64,000 nucleotides of DNA from an uncultured Bacteroides sp. GTDB taxonomy: Bacteria > Bacteroidota > Bacteroidia > Bacteroidales > Bacteroidaceae. Location: assembly GCF_910585845.1 (NCBI RefSeq), contig NZ_CAJUHF010000005.1, forward strand, positions 53,435-117,434, read 5' to 3'. Shown here piece after piece: positions 1 through 7,737 of this stretch. The translations under genes were made by a program, and so were the position numbers. The notes beneath the pieces are model-generated. The model saw nothing but the letters and a program-made list of their open reading frames with translations, was not told the DNA's origin and searched no databases. Each line of letters begins with the position of its first letter. The stretch's first letter is position 1.

Positions 1-258
1 GTCAGTCAGTTCCCTCAAGCCAGGAACGATCTCCGGACGCATCCACAATTGCCGGTCGAACGACAGTCCGCTTTGGGTGACTGCCGCGTATGCCACAGTA
101 GTCATGCCTATTCCTCCGGCTGCTACGGAACGATGATAGTCGAGCAGCATCTGCGAAGGAACGTTACCCGGACACATACTCTCGAACGCAGCCGAACGAA
201 TCGTACGGTTACGCAAGGTCAACGGACCGAAAGTAACAGGAGTAAACAATTTGCTCAT
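1..258 (-). CDS. NADH:flavin oxidoreductase (Old Yellow Enzyme family), N-terminal fragment cut by window edge
   Basis: Only the first 86 codons lie in the window; the gene continues beyond base 1. The reading from the ATG at 258 begins MSKLFTPVTFGPLTLRNR and goes on to an RSAAFESMCPG segment and a YHRSVAAGGIGM segment. This is the FMN-binding start of the Old Yellow Enzyme TIM barrel as in 2,4-dienoyl-CoA reductases, BaiCD/BaiH-like enoate reductases and other NADH:flavin oxidoreductases. Such enzymes reduce carbon-carbon double bonds next to a carbonyl in the cytoplasm. It precedes the steroid 5-alpha-reductase-family gene on the same strand with about 140 bases between them. Whether a C-terminal iron-sulfur and NAD domain follows cannot be seen, so substrate is open. 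Confidence 0.85.
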   Translation of the reverse strand, partial: MSKLFTPVTFGPLTLRNRTIRSAAFESMCPGNVPSQMLLDYHRSVAAGGIGMTTVAYAAVTQSGLSFDRQLWMRPEIVPGLRELTD

Positions 259-359
259 GAAGATTGAATTTTAATATTTATAATTTATAATCTACTCTAC
301 GATTCATTATCTGACAGTTATTAACTATTCAAAATGACAAACTTACCAACCAACAACAC

Positions 360-406
360 TTATCTATCAATTATCAACTGTCAATTATCAATTATCAATT
401 GTCAAT
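360..406. repeat. AATTGTCAATT-type short intergenic repeats
   Basis: Several imperfect copies of CAATTATCAA / CAATTGTCAA stand in a row just before the stop of the 5-alpha-reductase-family gene. The same motif recurs at 7694-7737 and, as a perfect inverted pair, at 10684-10737. It can fold on itself and may help termination. Confidence 0.6.
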
Positions 407-1163
407 AGATGAAAGGAAGAACGCGTTTCCTTGTCCCTACTTCATTGCCGAACTCCTCTTTGTAGCGGTGCCAGATGGCATTGGCGCGCGGAACCAAATT
501 GGCGGCAGTCCACCACAGAAATACGAGACCTGAAAGCGACCAGGTCAGTACTGCCCATCCTGCCCATTCCATGATTTCGCCAAAGTAATTGGCAGAGGTG
601 ACGTAACGGTACATTCCCTTCGACGGCAGATAATGACGTGTATCCCCCGGTTTACGCAAATGGCGGATGATGTGATCGGAATGCCAGTTGACAGCCATTC
701 CGGTAAAAAACAACAATACTCCCAAGACAAACTGGGGAGTAGTCAGCCAATCAGCTGTATAAAGCGTTTCAGGAGCCAGATAAAACAGCCATTCACCCTG
801 CATGAAGCCGTTCAGCAGATTAAACAGTACACCCATCAACATTATAGCAATCGGCATCCGGCTCTTGCCCTTCATCAGCAGAGGAAATATGAACGAGCGC
901 TGGAAGTAATGCAACTGAAACAGTAGAAAGAAGATTAGCGGCACAAGCGAACAACGGCGGTCGGAATGCCACCAAAGCACAGCCATCACCACGAACACCG
1001 GTGCTTCCATCAGCATCCAAGCCAGTTTATTGTTGATAGAAAATCCCCACGACGATGTGCGGAACATACCATAACCCGCCTTGATGAAATAAAGCGCAAT
1101 AAAAACAAACAATGCAATGAGGCTCATCACACTTAGAAACAGATCGAAAGTTTCTTTATCCAT
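402..1163 (-). CDS. 3-oxo-5-alpha-steroid 4-dehydrogenase (steroid 5-alpha-reductase) family membrane protein
   Basis: A 253-residue polytopic membrane protein with about six or seven hydrophobic segments. The C-terminal half holds the family signature: HSDHIIRHLR near residues 160-170, a GMYRYVTSANYFGE segment near 180-195 (the NADPH-binding G-x-F/Y...NY-x-GE pattern of steroid 5-alpha-reductases), and a closing WHRYKEEFG near 233. The family reduces the delta-4 double bond of 3-oxo steroids or enoyl lipids using NADPH in the membrane. Homologues are found in eukaryotes and in gut Bacteroidales, where some act on bile acid or hormone 3-oxo-delta4 intermediates. The neighbouring flavin oxidoreductase on the same strand fits a reductase pair. 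The ATG at 1163 has an AAGGG-like site upstream. Substrate is inference. Confidence 0.85.
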   Translation of the reverse strand: MDKETFDLFLSVMSLIALFVFIALYFIKAGYGMFRTSSWGFSINNKLAWMLMEAPVFVVMAVLWWHSDRRCSLVPLIFFLLFQLHYFQRSFIFPLLMKGKSRMPIAIMLMGVLFNLLNGFMQGEWLFYLAPETLYTADWLTTPQFVLGVLLFFTGMAVNWHSDHIIRHLRKPGDTRHYLPSKGMYRYVTSANYFGEIMEWAGWAVLTWSLSGLVFLWWTAANLVPRANAIWHRYKEEFGNEVGTRKRVLPFIY

Positions 1164-1255
1164 ATACCCTTAATTTTATGATTTAATAAACAAGGCTTCA
1201 GTTGACGAGGAGACGAGGAGAAAACTCTTTACTGTTCCCAAAACAGTTACCTCAC

Positions 1256-1312
1256 TTACCAACTCGTCAACTGGATAACTGGTTAATTCGTTAACTGATT
1301 AACTGATTAACT
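1256..1312. repeat. GTTAACTGATTAAC-type tandem intergenic repeat
   Basis: A run of near-identical blocks about 9-11 bases long (CGTCAACTGGATAACTGG, GTTAACTGATTAACTGA and so on) between the 5-alpha-reductase gene and the helicase. A looser relative (GTTGAC / GTCAAC / GTTAAC words) lies between mutA and mutB at 31911-32037. No coding potential is seen. Confidence 0.55.
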
Positions 1313-1379
1313 TATACCTAATAACAGGCAAAGATATAGAAAAAAGAAGAAAAAGAGAATTGTAAAGAAGAAGATTGAC

Positions 1380-1387
1380 TACCTTTG
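1380..1387 (+). promoter_or_regulatory. Bacteroides-type -7 element before the SF1 helicase gene
   Basis: TACCTTTG matches the Bacteroidales -7 consensus TAnnTTTG and lies 41 bases before the ATG. A TTG at 1360-1362 is a weak candidate for the -33 element. Confidence 0.5.
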
Positions 1388-1428
1388 CAGAAAAACAGAA
1401 CAATAAGTGATCATCTATCATTATCTAT

Positions 1429-3354
1429 ATGAATAACAAGCTACTCTCTCCGACCGACCACCTGCAACGTCAGGAGCTGCTTCTACGTATGGAATATGAA
1501 TACGAGAAAGAAGAATTCAAACGACAGACTGAAAACACAGGTGTGGCGCGCAAGGTGAAAAAGGGGCTTTGCTGGTACCCTGCCACGCCCGGACGGAGTT
1601 ACTATAATTCTCTGAACCAACTGGTCATCGAAATCACCCGTACCGAAGATACGGACATAGAACACAACTTCGAGTTCGGACGCCCCGTATGCTTTTTCCG
1701 GCAGTCGTGGGAAGGGAAAATCAGTTATATGACCTCAATAGGTACCGTCAGCTATGCCGACGAGACGCGGATGGTAGTCGTCATGCCTGGAGCGGGTGCC
1801 GTCTTGGAAGTGCAGGCGGCGGAGAACCTCGGTGTGCAACTCTACTTCGACGAAACCTCCTACCGCACGATGTTCGAAGCCCTCTCCGATGTACTCCATG
1901 CCAAGGGAAATCGCCTTGCCGAATTGCGCGACACGATGTTGGGTACGCTGAAACCCGGCTTTCGCGAATTGTATCCGGTACGTTTTCCCTGGCTGAACAG
2001 CACGCAGGAGAGTGCCGTAAACAAAGTGTTATGTTCGCGGGACGTCGCCATTGTGCACGGTCCTCCGGGAACAGGAAAAACAACCACTCTCGTAGAAGCT
2101 ATCTACGAAACTTTGCACCGCGAGCCTCAAGTGTTGGTCTGTGCCCAAAGCAACACGGCCGTAGACTGGATCAGCGAGAAATTAGTGGACAGGGGCGTCA
2201 ATGTCCTGCGCATCGGAAACCCTACACGGGTGAACGACAAGATGCTCTCTTTCACCTACGAACGCCGCTTTGAAGGACATCCCGCATACGCCGAGCTGTG
2301 GAGCATACGCAAAGCCATACGAGAAACCAACAGCCGCCGCGGCAGTTACGAAGAGCGCGAAAGTGCGCGAAACCGCCTGAGCCGTCTGCGCGACCGTGCC
2401 ACCCAGCTGGAGATACAGATCAATGCCGATCTCTTCGACTCGGCGCACGTCATCGCCTCCACCCTTGTCAGCAGCAACCACCGTGTATTGAGCGGTCGCC
2501 GTTTCGGCACTCTCTTCATCGACGAAGCCGCCCAGGCGCTGGAAGCCGCTTGCTGGATAGCCATCCGAAAGGCGGACCGTGTGGTGCTTGCCGGTGACCA
2601 TTGCCAGCTGCCCGCCACCATAAAATGCTACGAAGCCGCCCGCGCCGGTCTGGAGCAGACGTTAATGGAACGCATCGTCACAAACAAACCTTCCGTTGTC
2701 TCCCTACTGAAAATCCAGTACCGCATGAATGAGACAATCATGAAGTTCCCTTCACAGTGGTTTTATGGCGGAGAGCTGAAAGCCGCCCCCGAAATACGTC
2801 ATCGAGGTATCCTCGACTGGGATACCCCCATCACCTGGATCGACACCTCGGAAATGGACTTCAAAGAGGAGTTTGTCGGTGAGACCCACGGGCGCATAAA
2901 CCGCGAAGAGGCACATCTGCTGCTGAACGAGCTGGAAGCTTATATACAACGCATCGGCGGACACCGCATTCTGGACGAAAGGATAGACTTCGGCATCATC
3001 TCGCCCTACAAGGCGCAAGTGCAGTACCTGAGGAACAAGATAAAGACCAGTGCCGCCCTGCGCCCCTATCGCAGCCTATTCACCGTCAATACTGTAGACG
3101 GCTTTCAGGGACAGGAGCAGGATGTCATATTCATCAGCCTCGTGCGTGCCAATGAAGAGGGGCAGATAGGTTTCCTCAACGACCTGCGACGAATGAACGT
3201 AGCCATCACGCGAGCGCGCATGAAACTGGTGATATTGGGAAATACCGACACGCTGAAACAGCATAAATTCTATCAGAAACTGATTGAATATATCAAAGAG
3301 ATTTCAACGGAGCATAATCAAGAGAACGAACAGACTGCTGATGGTGTATCATAA
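1429..3354 (+). CDS. Superfamily 1 DNA/RNA helicase (UPF1/DNA2-like, AAA domain)
   Basis: A 641-residue SF1B helicase. An N-terminal beta-rich region of about 190 residues (probable 1B/stalk OB-like region) is followed by Walker A GPPGTGKTTT near residue 211, motif Ia CAQSNTAVD near 245, Walker B DEAAQALE near 365, motif III GDHCQLPAT near 390, QYRMNE near 430, and motifs V/VI DGFQGQEQD (about 557) and AITRARMK (about 592). These are the full set of helicase motifs of the IGHMBP2/Dna2/NAM7 group, which unwinds nucleic acid with ATP in the cytoplasm. Such a free-standing bacterial member has no firmly assigned pathway; a role in DNA repair or RNA metabolism is inference. It is monocistronic, and converges on ilvC with a shared terminator. 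Confidence 0.92.
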   Translation: MNNKLLSPTDHLQRQELLLRMEYEYEKEEFKRQTENTGVARKVKKGLCWYPATPGRSYYNSLNQLVIEITRTEDTDIEHNFEFGRPVCFFRQSWEGKISYMTSIGTVSYADETRMVVVMPGAGAVLEVQAAENLGVQLYFDETSYRTMFEALSDVLHAKGNRLAELRDTMLGTLKPGFRELYPVRFPWLNSTQESAVNKVLCSRDVAIVHGPPGTGKTTTLVEAIYETLHREPQVLVCAQSNTAVDWISEKLVDRGVNVLRIGNPTRVNDKMLSFTYERRFEGHPAYAELWSIRKAIRETNSRRGSYEERESARNRLSRLRDRATQLEIQINADLFDSAHVIASTLVSSNHRVLSGRRFGTLFIDEAAQALEAACWIAIRKADRVVLAGDHCQLPATIKCYEAARAGLEQTLMERIVTNKPSVVSLLKIQYRMNETIMKFPSQWFYGGELKAAPEIRHRGILDWDTPITWIDTSEMDFKEEFVGETHGRINREEAHLLLNELEAYIQRIGGHRILDERIDFGIISPYKAQVQYLRNKIKTSAALRPYRSLFTVNTVDGFQGQEQDVIFISLVRANEEGQIGFLNDLRRMNVAITRARMKLVILGNTDTLKQHKFYQKLIEYIKEISTEHNQENEQTADGVS

Positions 3355-3385
3355 CGCCCGAATACAGCCAACTTCTTCCGATAAA

Positions 3386-3435
3386 CAAAAAGCCTGTTTA
3401 ATCTCCGCTGAACGGAAATTAAACAGGCTTTCTAT
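3386..3435. terminator. Bidirectional terminator between helicase gene and ilvC
   Basis: A 12-bp perfect stem, AGCCTGTTTAAT at 3391-3402 with ATTAAACAGGCT at 3418-3429, stands between two convergent genes. It has an A run on the left and T-rich bases on the right, so it can end transcripts from both sides. Confidence 0.85.
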
Positions 3436-3457
3436 TTCAGATACCCAACTATACGGA

Positions 3458-4501
3458 TCAGTTATTCTCCGGACGCAACTTACGAACGGTAACGGCAGTC
3501 TGCCACATTTCGCTCTCGCGCAGCTGGCGGAGTTCTTCGTTCAGCTTGTCGCGGTAATCGGGCTTAGAGTTACTGTCGATAGAAATCTGAGCTTCATTAC
3601 CGGACTTGACGCTTGCATAGAGTTTCTCAACCACCGGTTTGATAGCATCGTGGAACGGCGTCATCCAGTCCAATGCACCGCGCTGGGCAGTAGTGGAACA
3701 ATTAGCATACATCCAGTCCATACCATTCTTGGCAAACAGCGGCATCAACGACTGTGTCAACTCCTCCACGGTTTCGTTGAATGCTTCCGACGGTGTATGT
3801 CCGTTTTCACGCAACACTTCATATTGAGCCAGTAGCAATCCCTGAATAGCACCCATCAGCGAGCCGCGCTCACCGGTCAGATCGGAAGTAGCTTCACGAA
3901 CGAACGTCGTCTCAAACAGATAACCTGAACCGATACCGATACCCAATGCAATGGTTCTGTCCATAGCCTTGCCCGTAGCGTCCTGATAGATAGCATAAGA
4001 AGAGTTCAAGCCACGGCCTTCGAGGAACATGGTACGCAATGAAGTACCCGAGCCCTTGGGAGCCACCATGATCACATCAATATCTTCTTGAGGAACTACA
4101 CCCGTACGGTCGCTCCACGTGATAGCAAAACCATGAGAGAAGTAGAGTGCCTTGCCTGCGGTCAGATACGGCTTGATAGTAGGCCATACAGACATGACAG
4201 CTGCATCAGACAACAGACACATAATGATAGTCCCCTTCTCGCAAGCCTCTTCGATACCGAACAATGTCTCGCCCGGAACCCATCCGTCTGCTATAGCCTT
4301 TTCGTAAGTCTTGCCCGGACGCTGGCCGACGATTACGTTGAAACCGTTGTCACGCAAGTTGCATGCCTGTCCCGGTCCCTGCACACCGTAGCCGATTACT
4401 GCGATTGTCTCATCTTTCAAAATCTCACGAGCTTTTTCCAAAGGAAATTCTTCACGAGTGATTACGTTCTCTGTAACCCCTCCAAAATTCATCTGTGCCA
4501 T
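3458..4501 (-). CDS. ilvC: Ketol-acid reductoisomerase
   Basis: A 347-residue IlvC that turns 2-acetolactate or 2-aceto-2-hydroxybutyrate into the 2,3-dihydroxy acids of valine/leucine and isoleucine synthesis, using NAD(P)H and magnesium. The Rossmann dinucleotide motif reads VIGYGVQGPGQA near residues 35-46. The knotted C-terminal helical domain carries the metal-binding acid residues, seen in DLTGERGSLMG and in the E-x-x-E pattern NETVEELTQS. The cofactor loop after the second strand reads VGQRPGKTYEKA. It is the last gene of the ilv operon, 55 bases after the thioesterase. Its length and the insertions match the Bacteroidota type. Confidence 0.97.
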   Translation of the reverse strand: MAQMNFGGVTENVITREEFPLEKAREILKDETIAVIGYGVQGPGQACNLRDNGFNVIVGQRPGKTYEKAIADGWVPGETLFGIEEACEKGTIIMCLLSDAAVMSVWPTIKPYLTAGKALYFSHGFAITWSDRTGVVPQEDIDVIMVAPKGSGTSLRTMFLEGRGLNSSYAIYQDATGKAMDRTIALGIGIGSGYLFETTFVREATSDLTGERGSLMGAIQGLLLAQYEVLRENGHTPSEAFNETVEELTQSLMPLFAKNGMDWMYANCSTTAQRGALDWMTPFHDAIKPVVEKLYASVKSGNEAQISIDSNSKPDYRDKLNEELRQLRESEMWQTAVTVRKLRPENN

Positions 4502-4556
4502 TTTCTTTATAATTGTTTTTATTTGTGGCTTGCGCCAACCTAATTAATTAATATAT

Positions 4557-5306
4557 TTATTTCGCTGTAAATATCACTTTCGAACGGCAGACCACTTCTG
4601 CGCCGTTCTTTCTCACTTCGATGTTGAATGACCCGTCCTCTGCCTCTTCTTTGTAGAAGGTGAGTTCGTCGCCATAGTAGCTCTCTGCCACGTAAGCCAT
4701 CTCAAACCGGCGGATGCGCTGCTCGCGGTATTGCTCTATCGGAAACAGGTCCATGATGTGCTCTATGTAGCGGATGCTGTTCACATGACCGTTGATGTCA
4801 ATGTCGCTATACTTCGCCTTCAGTGCGGCTACCGGCTCGGAAGCGGAGACCTTGATGCGCGAAGGCTTCTCGATAGGGCAAGGTTCGTCGCACACGTAGT
4901 CCACGATGCTCCCCCCGTGCAGAGCCAGCAGGTCGGCAGGCTTGCGGGTATTGAGGTTGATCATAGCCCACACGGAACGCGCATAGCCTATCTTCCGTCC
5001 CTCCTTGTCGAACAGGGCGAAGTTACGGTCGGTGAAGAGGCGGTAGACATTCTCCACCCACGTCCAGACGGTGAAGTCTTCGTATTGATAAGGCATCTCG
5101 TCCAATTCGATGGCAAGGCGCGAAAGCACCCACGTATAATTGTCCTCGTTCAGCGTAGCGATACCAAAGCCACGATCGCTGGCATGAAAACCGGCGCAGT
5201 TCAGCAAATGATTGCCCAGCACGCCCATCGTGAGCCTGCCGGTGAAATCTACGTGAAAAGGCTCTGCTACGAATTTATACTTTCCTATCTTGTCATTCCT
5301 GTCCAT
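4557..5306 (-). CDS. Acyl-ACP thioesterase (FatA/FatB-like double hotdog)
   Basis: A 249-residue double-hotdog protein of the acyl-[acyl carrier protein] thioesterase family, which releases free fatty acids from ACP. The N-terminal hotdog contains GNHLLNCAGFHASDRG, and the C-terminal hotdog holds the family signature YSDIDINGHVNSIRYIEH, with the Asn/His pair expected at the active site. The start at 5306 overlaps the 3' end of ilvN by 14 bases, pointing to translational coupling. Its place inside the ilv operon is the usual one in Bacteroides and suggests a link between branched-chain precursor supply and branched-chain fatty acid handling; that link is inference. Confidence 0.92.
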   Translation of the reverse strand: MDRNDKIGKYKFVAEPFHVDFTGRLTMGVLGNHLLNCAGFHASDRGFGIATLNEDNYTWVLSRLAIELDEMPYQYEDFTVWTWVENVYRLFTDRNFALFDKEGRKIGYARSVWAMINLNTRKPADLLALHGGSIVDYVCDEPCPIEKPSRIKVSASEPVAALKAKYSDIDINGHVNSIRYIEHIMDLFPIEQYREQRIRRFEMAYVAESYYGDELTFYKEEAEDGSFNIEVRKNGAEVVCRSKVIFTAK

Positions 5307-5868
5307 TGTCCTGCTCCTTCTCTCTTTTCCGATTATACTTGGCTTCGCGGTCCGCCAGATATTCGTTTACGCGCTCAATGCAACTGGTCGTGATAGCCAC
5401 GCGCCCCGAACGCACGAACTGGAGCACGCAATCCAGCGCACGCAGTTCTTCATAAAGGTTGGTGATCTCCTCGCTCATTCCGTTCTTCTCTACGATGGAA
5501 AAGACAGCGTTCACCTCCACGATACGCGCACTGTACTTACGGATCACCTTCGACACTTCGGGTTTCTCCTCCAGCGTAGGGGTAGTGATTTTGTAGAGTG
5601 CAATCTCGTGCTGATAGATTTCATCATCGGTGAAGTAGTGCGCCTGCAACACGTCTATCTTCTTGGAAATCTGTGTGGTCACCTTCTCGATGGTGTTCCG
5701 GTCCGTCCACGCGGTGATGGTGTACTTATGTACCCCTTTGATGGAGGATGCCGATACATTCAGGCTCTCGATATTGATTTGGCGGCGGGTAAATACGGCC
5801 GTCACTTGATTCAGCAAACCGGCAAAGTTCTCTGAATGAACGATTATCGTATATAGTTTCTTATCCAT
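5293..5868 (-). CDS. ilvN: Acetolactate synthase small (regulatory) subunit
   Basis: An ACT-domain regulatory subunit of acetohydroxyacid synthase, about 191 residues from the ATG at 5868. An N-terminal ACT domain (YTIIVHSENFAGLLNQVTAV, then RRQINIESLNVS) is followed by a C-terminal domain of the ALS_ss_C type ending in a lysine/arginine-rich tail. The ORF stays open upstream to 5925, but the extension MPLLLF... is not like the family and would overrun the ilvB junction, so the internal ATG is preferred. It confers valine feedback inhibition on the large subunit in known cases. It sits 58 bases after ilvB and overlaps the thioesterase gene. Confidence 0.94.
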   Translation of the reverse strand: MDKKLYTIIVHSENFAGLLNQVTAVFTRRQINIESLNVSASSIKGVHKYTITAWTDRNTIEKVTTQISKKIDVLQAHYFTDDEIYQHEIALYKITTPTLEEKPEVSKVIRKYSARIVEVNAVFSIVEKNGMSEEITNLYEELRALDCVLQFVRSGRVAITTSCIERVNEYLADREAKYNRKREKEQDNGQE

Positions 5869-5926
5869 ATCAAATGAAAAAAAATGAAGATTTAAGCATG
5901 TTGAATCAAACAGTAAGAGCGGCATG

Positions 5927-7621
5927 TCAGCACTCCAACAGCATCTGGTTGACCGAACCGCCCGGAGGCGTCATCGGCAGCACATTGCCCTCTTCTATCA
6001 CGCAAGCCTCCAGCAGGAAAGGTCCGTCCGTGGCAAGCATCTCCTCTATCGCGCCTTTCAGCTCTTCGCGCGAAGTCACACGTCGCGAAGGGATGTCGTA
6101 GGCGGAAGCTATCTTCATGTAGTCCGGATTCACCATCGGAGTGAACGAATAGCGCCGGTTGAAGAACATCGCCTGCCACTGGCGTACGTTGCCAAGGAAG
6201 TTATTGTTCAGCAGGATAATCTTCACGGGAGCTTTCTGTTCCATGACGGTGCCCAACTCCTGGATGTTCATTTGCAGACCGCCATCGCCCATAAACACGC
6301 AGACCGTACGGTCGGGGCGACCGAATGTGGCACCGACGGCAGCAGGAAGCCCGAAACCCATCGTACCCAATCCGCCGGAGGTGACAATGCTACGCTCCTT
6401 GCTGAACTTGAAGTAACGGGCGGACATCATCTGGTTCTGTCCCACGTCGGTCACCAATATGGCTTCGTTGTTCGTCGCCTCGCTCACGGCGCGTACCACC
6501 TCTCCCATGCTCAGTGACTTACCCGCCGGATGGAGTTCGGGACGGATTACTTTCTCGTTCTCTACCTCCTCATAAGTCCGGAAGCTGTCCAGCCACTCCT
6601 GATGGGTGGCGGGTTTAAGCAATTCGGTGACAGCGGCAAGAGTCTCCTTGCAATTGCCCAGCACGGCGACATCCGTCTTTACGTTCTTGTCTATCTCGGC
6701 GGGGTCAATATCGAAATGGATGATTTTCGCCTGTCGGGCGTACGTGTCCAGCTTTCCGGTCACACGGTCGTCGAAACGCATGCCTACGGCAATGAGCACG
6801 TCACACTTGTTGGTGTTGATATTAGGTCCGAGGTTACCATGCATGCCCAGCATGCCTTTGTTCAGGGGATGCTCGGTGGGCAATGCCGAAAGTCCCAACA
6901 AGGTACATCCGGCAGGCATACCTGCTTTCTCGATGAAAGCGCGAAGTTCCTGCTGCGCACCGCCCAGTTCGACACCCTGCCCCACCAATACGAGCGGGCG
7001 TTGGGCGTTATTGATCAGCTCGGCTGCTTGACCGACAGCCTGCATATCCATTTCGGGTATAGGCTGATAGCTGCGGATATAGTCTAATTTGACAGGTGTA
7101 TATTCGGTCTTGTCGACCTGTGCATTCTTGGCAAAATCCAATACCACCGGTCCGGGGCGTCCGCTCTTTGCGATGTAGAAGGCGCGGGCTACTGCCCAAG
7201 CCACATCTTCCGCATTGCGTATCTGGTAGCTCCACTTGGAGATGGGTTGCGTGATGCCTACCAGGTCTACTTCCTGAAAAGCGTCAGTGCCCAAAAATCC
7301 GGTACCTACCTGCCCTGCAATAACCACCATCGGAGTACTGTCTATCATCGCGTCCGCAATACCGGTTATCGTGTTCGTGGCACCGGGTCCACTGGTCACA
7401 AGGCATACCCCCACTTCACCCGACACACGTGCAAAACCTTGTGCGGCATGGGTTGCTCCCTGCTCGTGCCTGACCAAAATATGATTCAATGTCTTCCGAT
7501 GGTCGTACAAGGCATCGAATACAGGCATAATAGAACCACCCGGATAACCGAAAATAGTCTTTACTCCCTGATGTTCCAGCGAACGCATCAATGCCTCAGC
7601 TCCTGTTATCATATCTTTCAT
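5927..7621 (-). CDS. ilvB: Acetolactate synthase large (catalytic) subunit
   Basis: A 564-residue thiamine-diphosphate enzyme that condenses pyruvate with pyruvate or 2-oxobutyrate. The PYR domain carries YPGGSIMPVFDAL and the catalytic glutamate E53 in RHEQGATHAAQG; the middle domain binds FAD in its family; the C-terminal PP domain carries the ThDP/Mg motif GDGGLQMNIQELGT with the following LLNNN. The ending of about 20 residues after EGNVLPMTPPGGS closes the active site. It is second in the operon, 113 bases after ilvD; that gap holds AATTGTCAATT repeats. Confidence 0.97.
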   Translation of the reverse strand: MKDMITGAEALMRSLEHQGVKTIFGYPGGSIMPVFDALYDHRKTLNHILVRHEQGATHAAQGFARVSGEVGVCLVTSGPGATNTITGIADAMIDSTPMVVIAGQVGTGFLGTDAFQEVDLVGITQPISKWSYQIRNAEDVAWAVARAFYIAKSGRPGPVVLDFAKNAQVDKTEYTPVKLDYIRSYQPIPEMDMQAVGQAAELINNAQRPLVLVGQGVELGGAQQELRAFIEKAGMPAGCTLLGLSALPTEHPLNKGMLGMHGNLGPNINTNKCDVLIAVGMRFDDRVTGKLDTYARQAKIIHFDIDPAEIDKNVKTDVAVLGNCKETLAAVTELLKPATHQEWLDSFRTYEEVENEKVIRPELHPAGKSLSMGEVVRAVSEATNNEAILVTDVGQNQMMSARYFKFSKERSIVTSGGLGTMGFGLPAAVGATFGRPDRTVCVFMGDGGLQMNIQELGTVMEQKAPVKIILLNNNFLGNVRQWQAMFFNRRYSFTPMVNPDYMKIASAYDIPSRRVTSREELKGAIEEMLATDGPFLLEACVIEEGNVLPMTPPGGSVNQMLLEC

Positions 7622-7693
7622 TATCTTCCTATTTCAAATTAAACTCTCCAGCATGCGCTATCAAATAGTAAATATCCATGATCAACCATGCCC

Positions 7694-7737
7694 TATCAAT
7701 TCCCAACAACCAATTGTCAACTATCAATTGTCAATTA
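7694..7737. repeat. AATTGTCAATT-type repeat between ilvD and ilvB
   Basis: Copies of CAATTGTCAA and CAACTATCAA fill the gap up to the ilvD stop codon. They are the same word family as at 360-406 and 10684-10737. No terminator-like T run on the minus strand is seen, so read-through to ilvB is likely. Confidence 0.5.

Noticed and set aside
3284..3835. 183-codon plus-strand frame running from the helicase end into ilvC
   Set aside because: It crosses the shared terminator and is antisense to ilvC; shadow frame.
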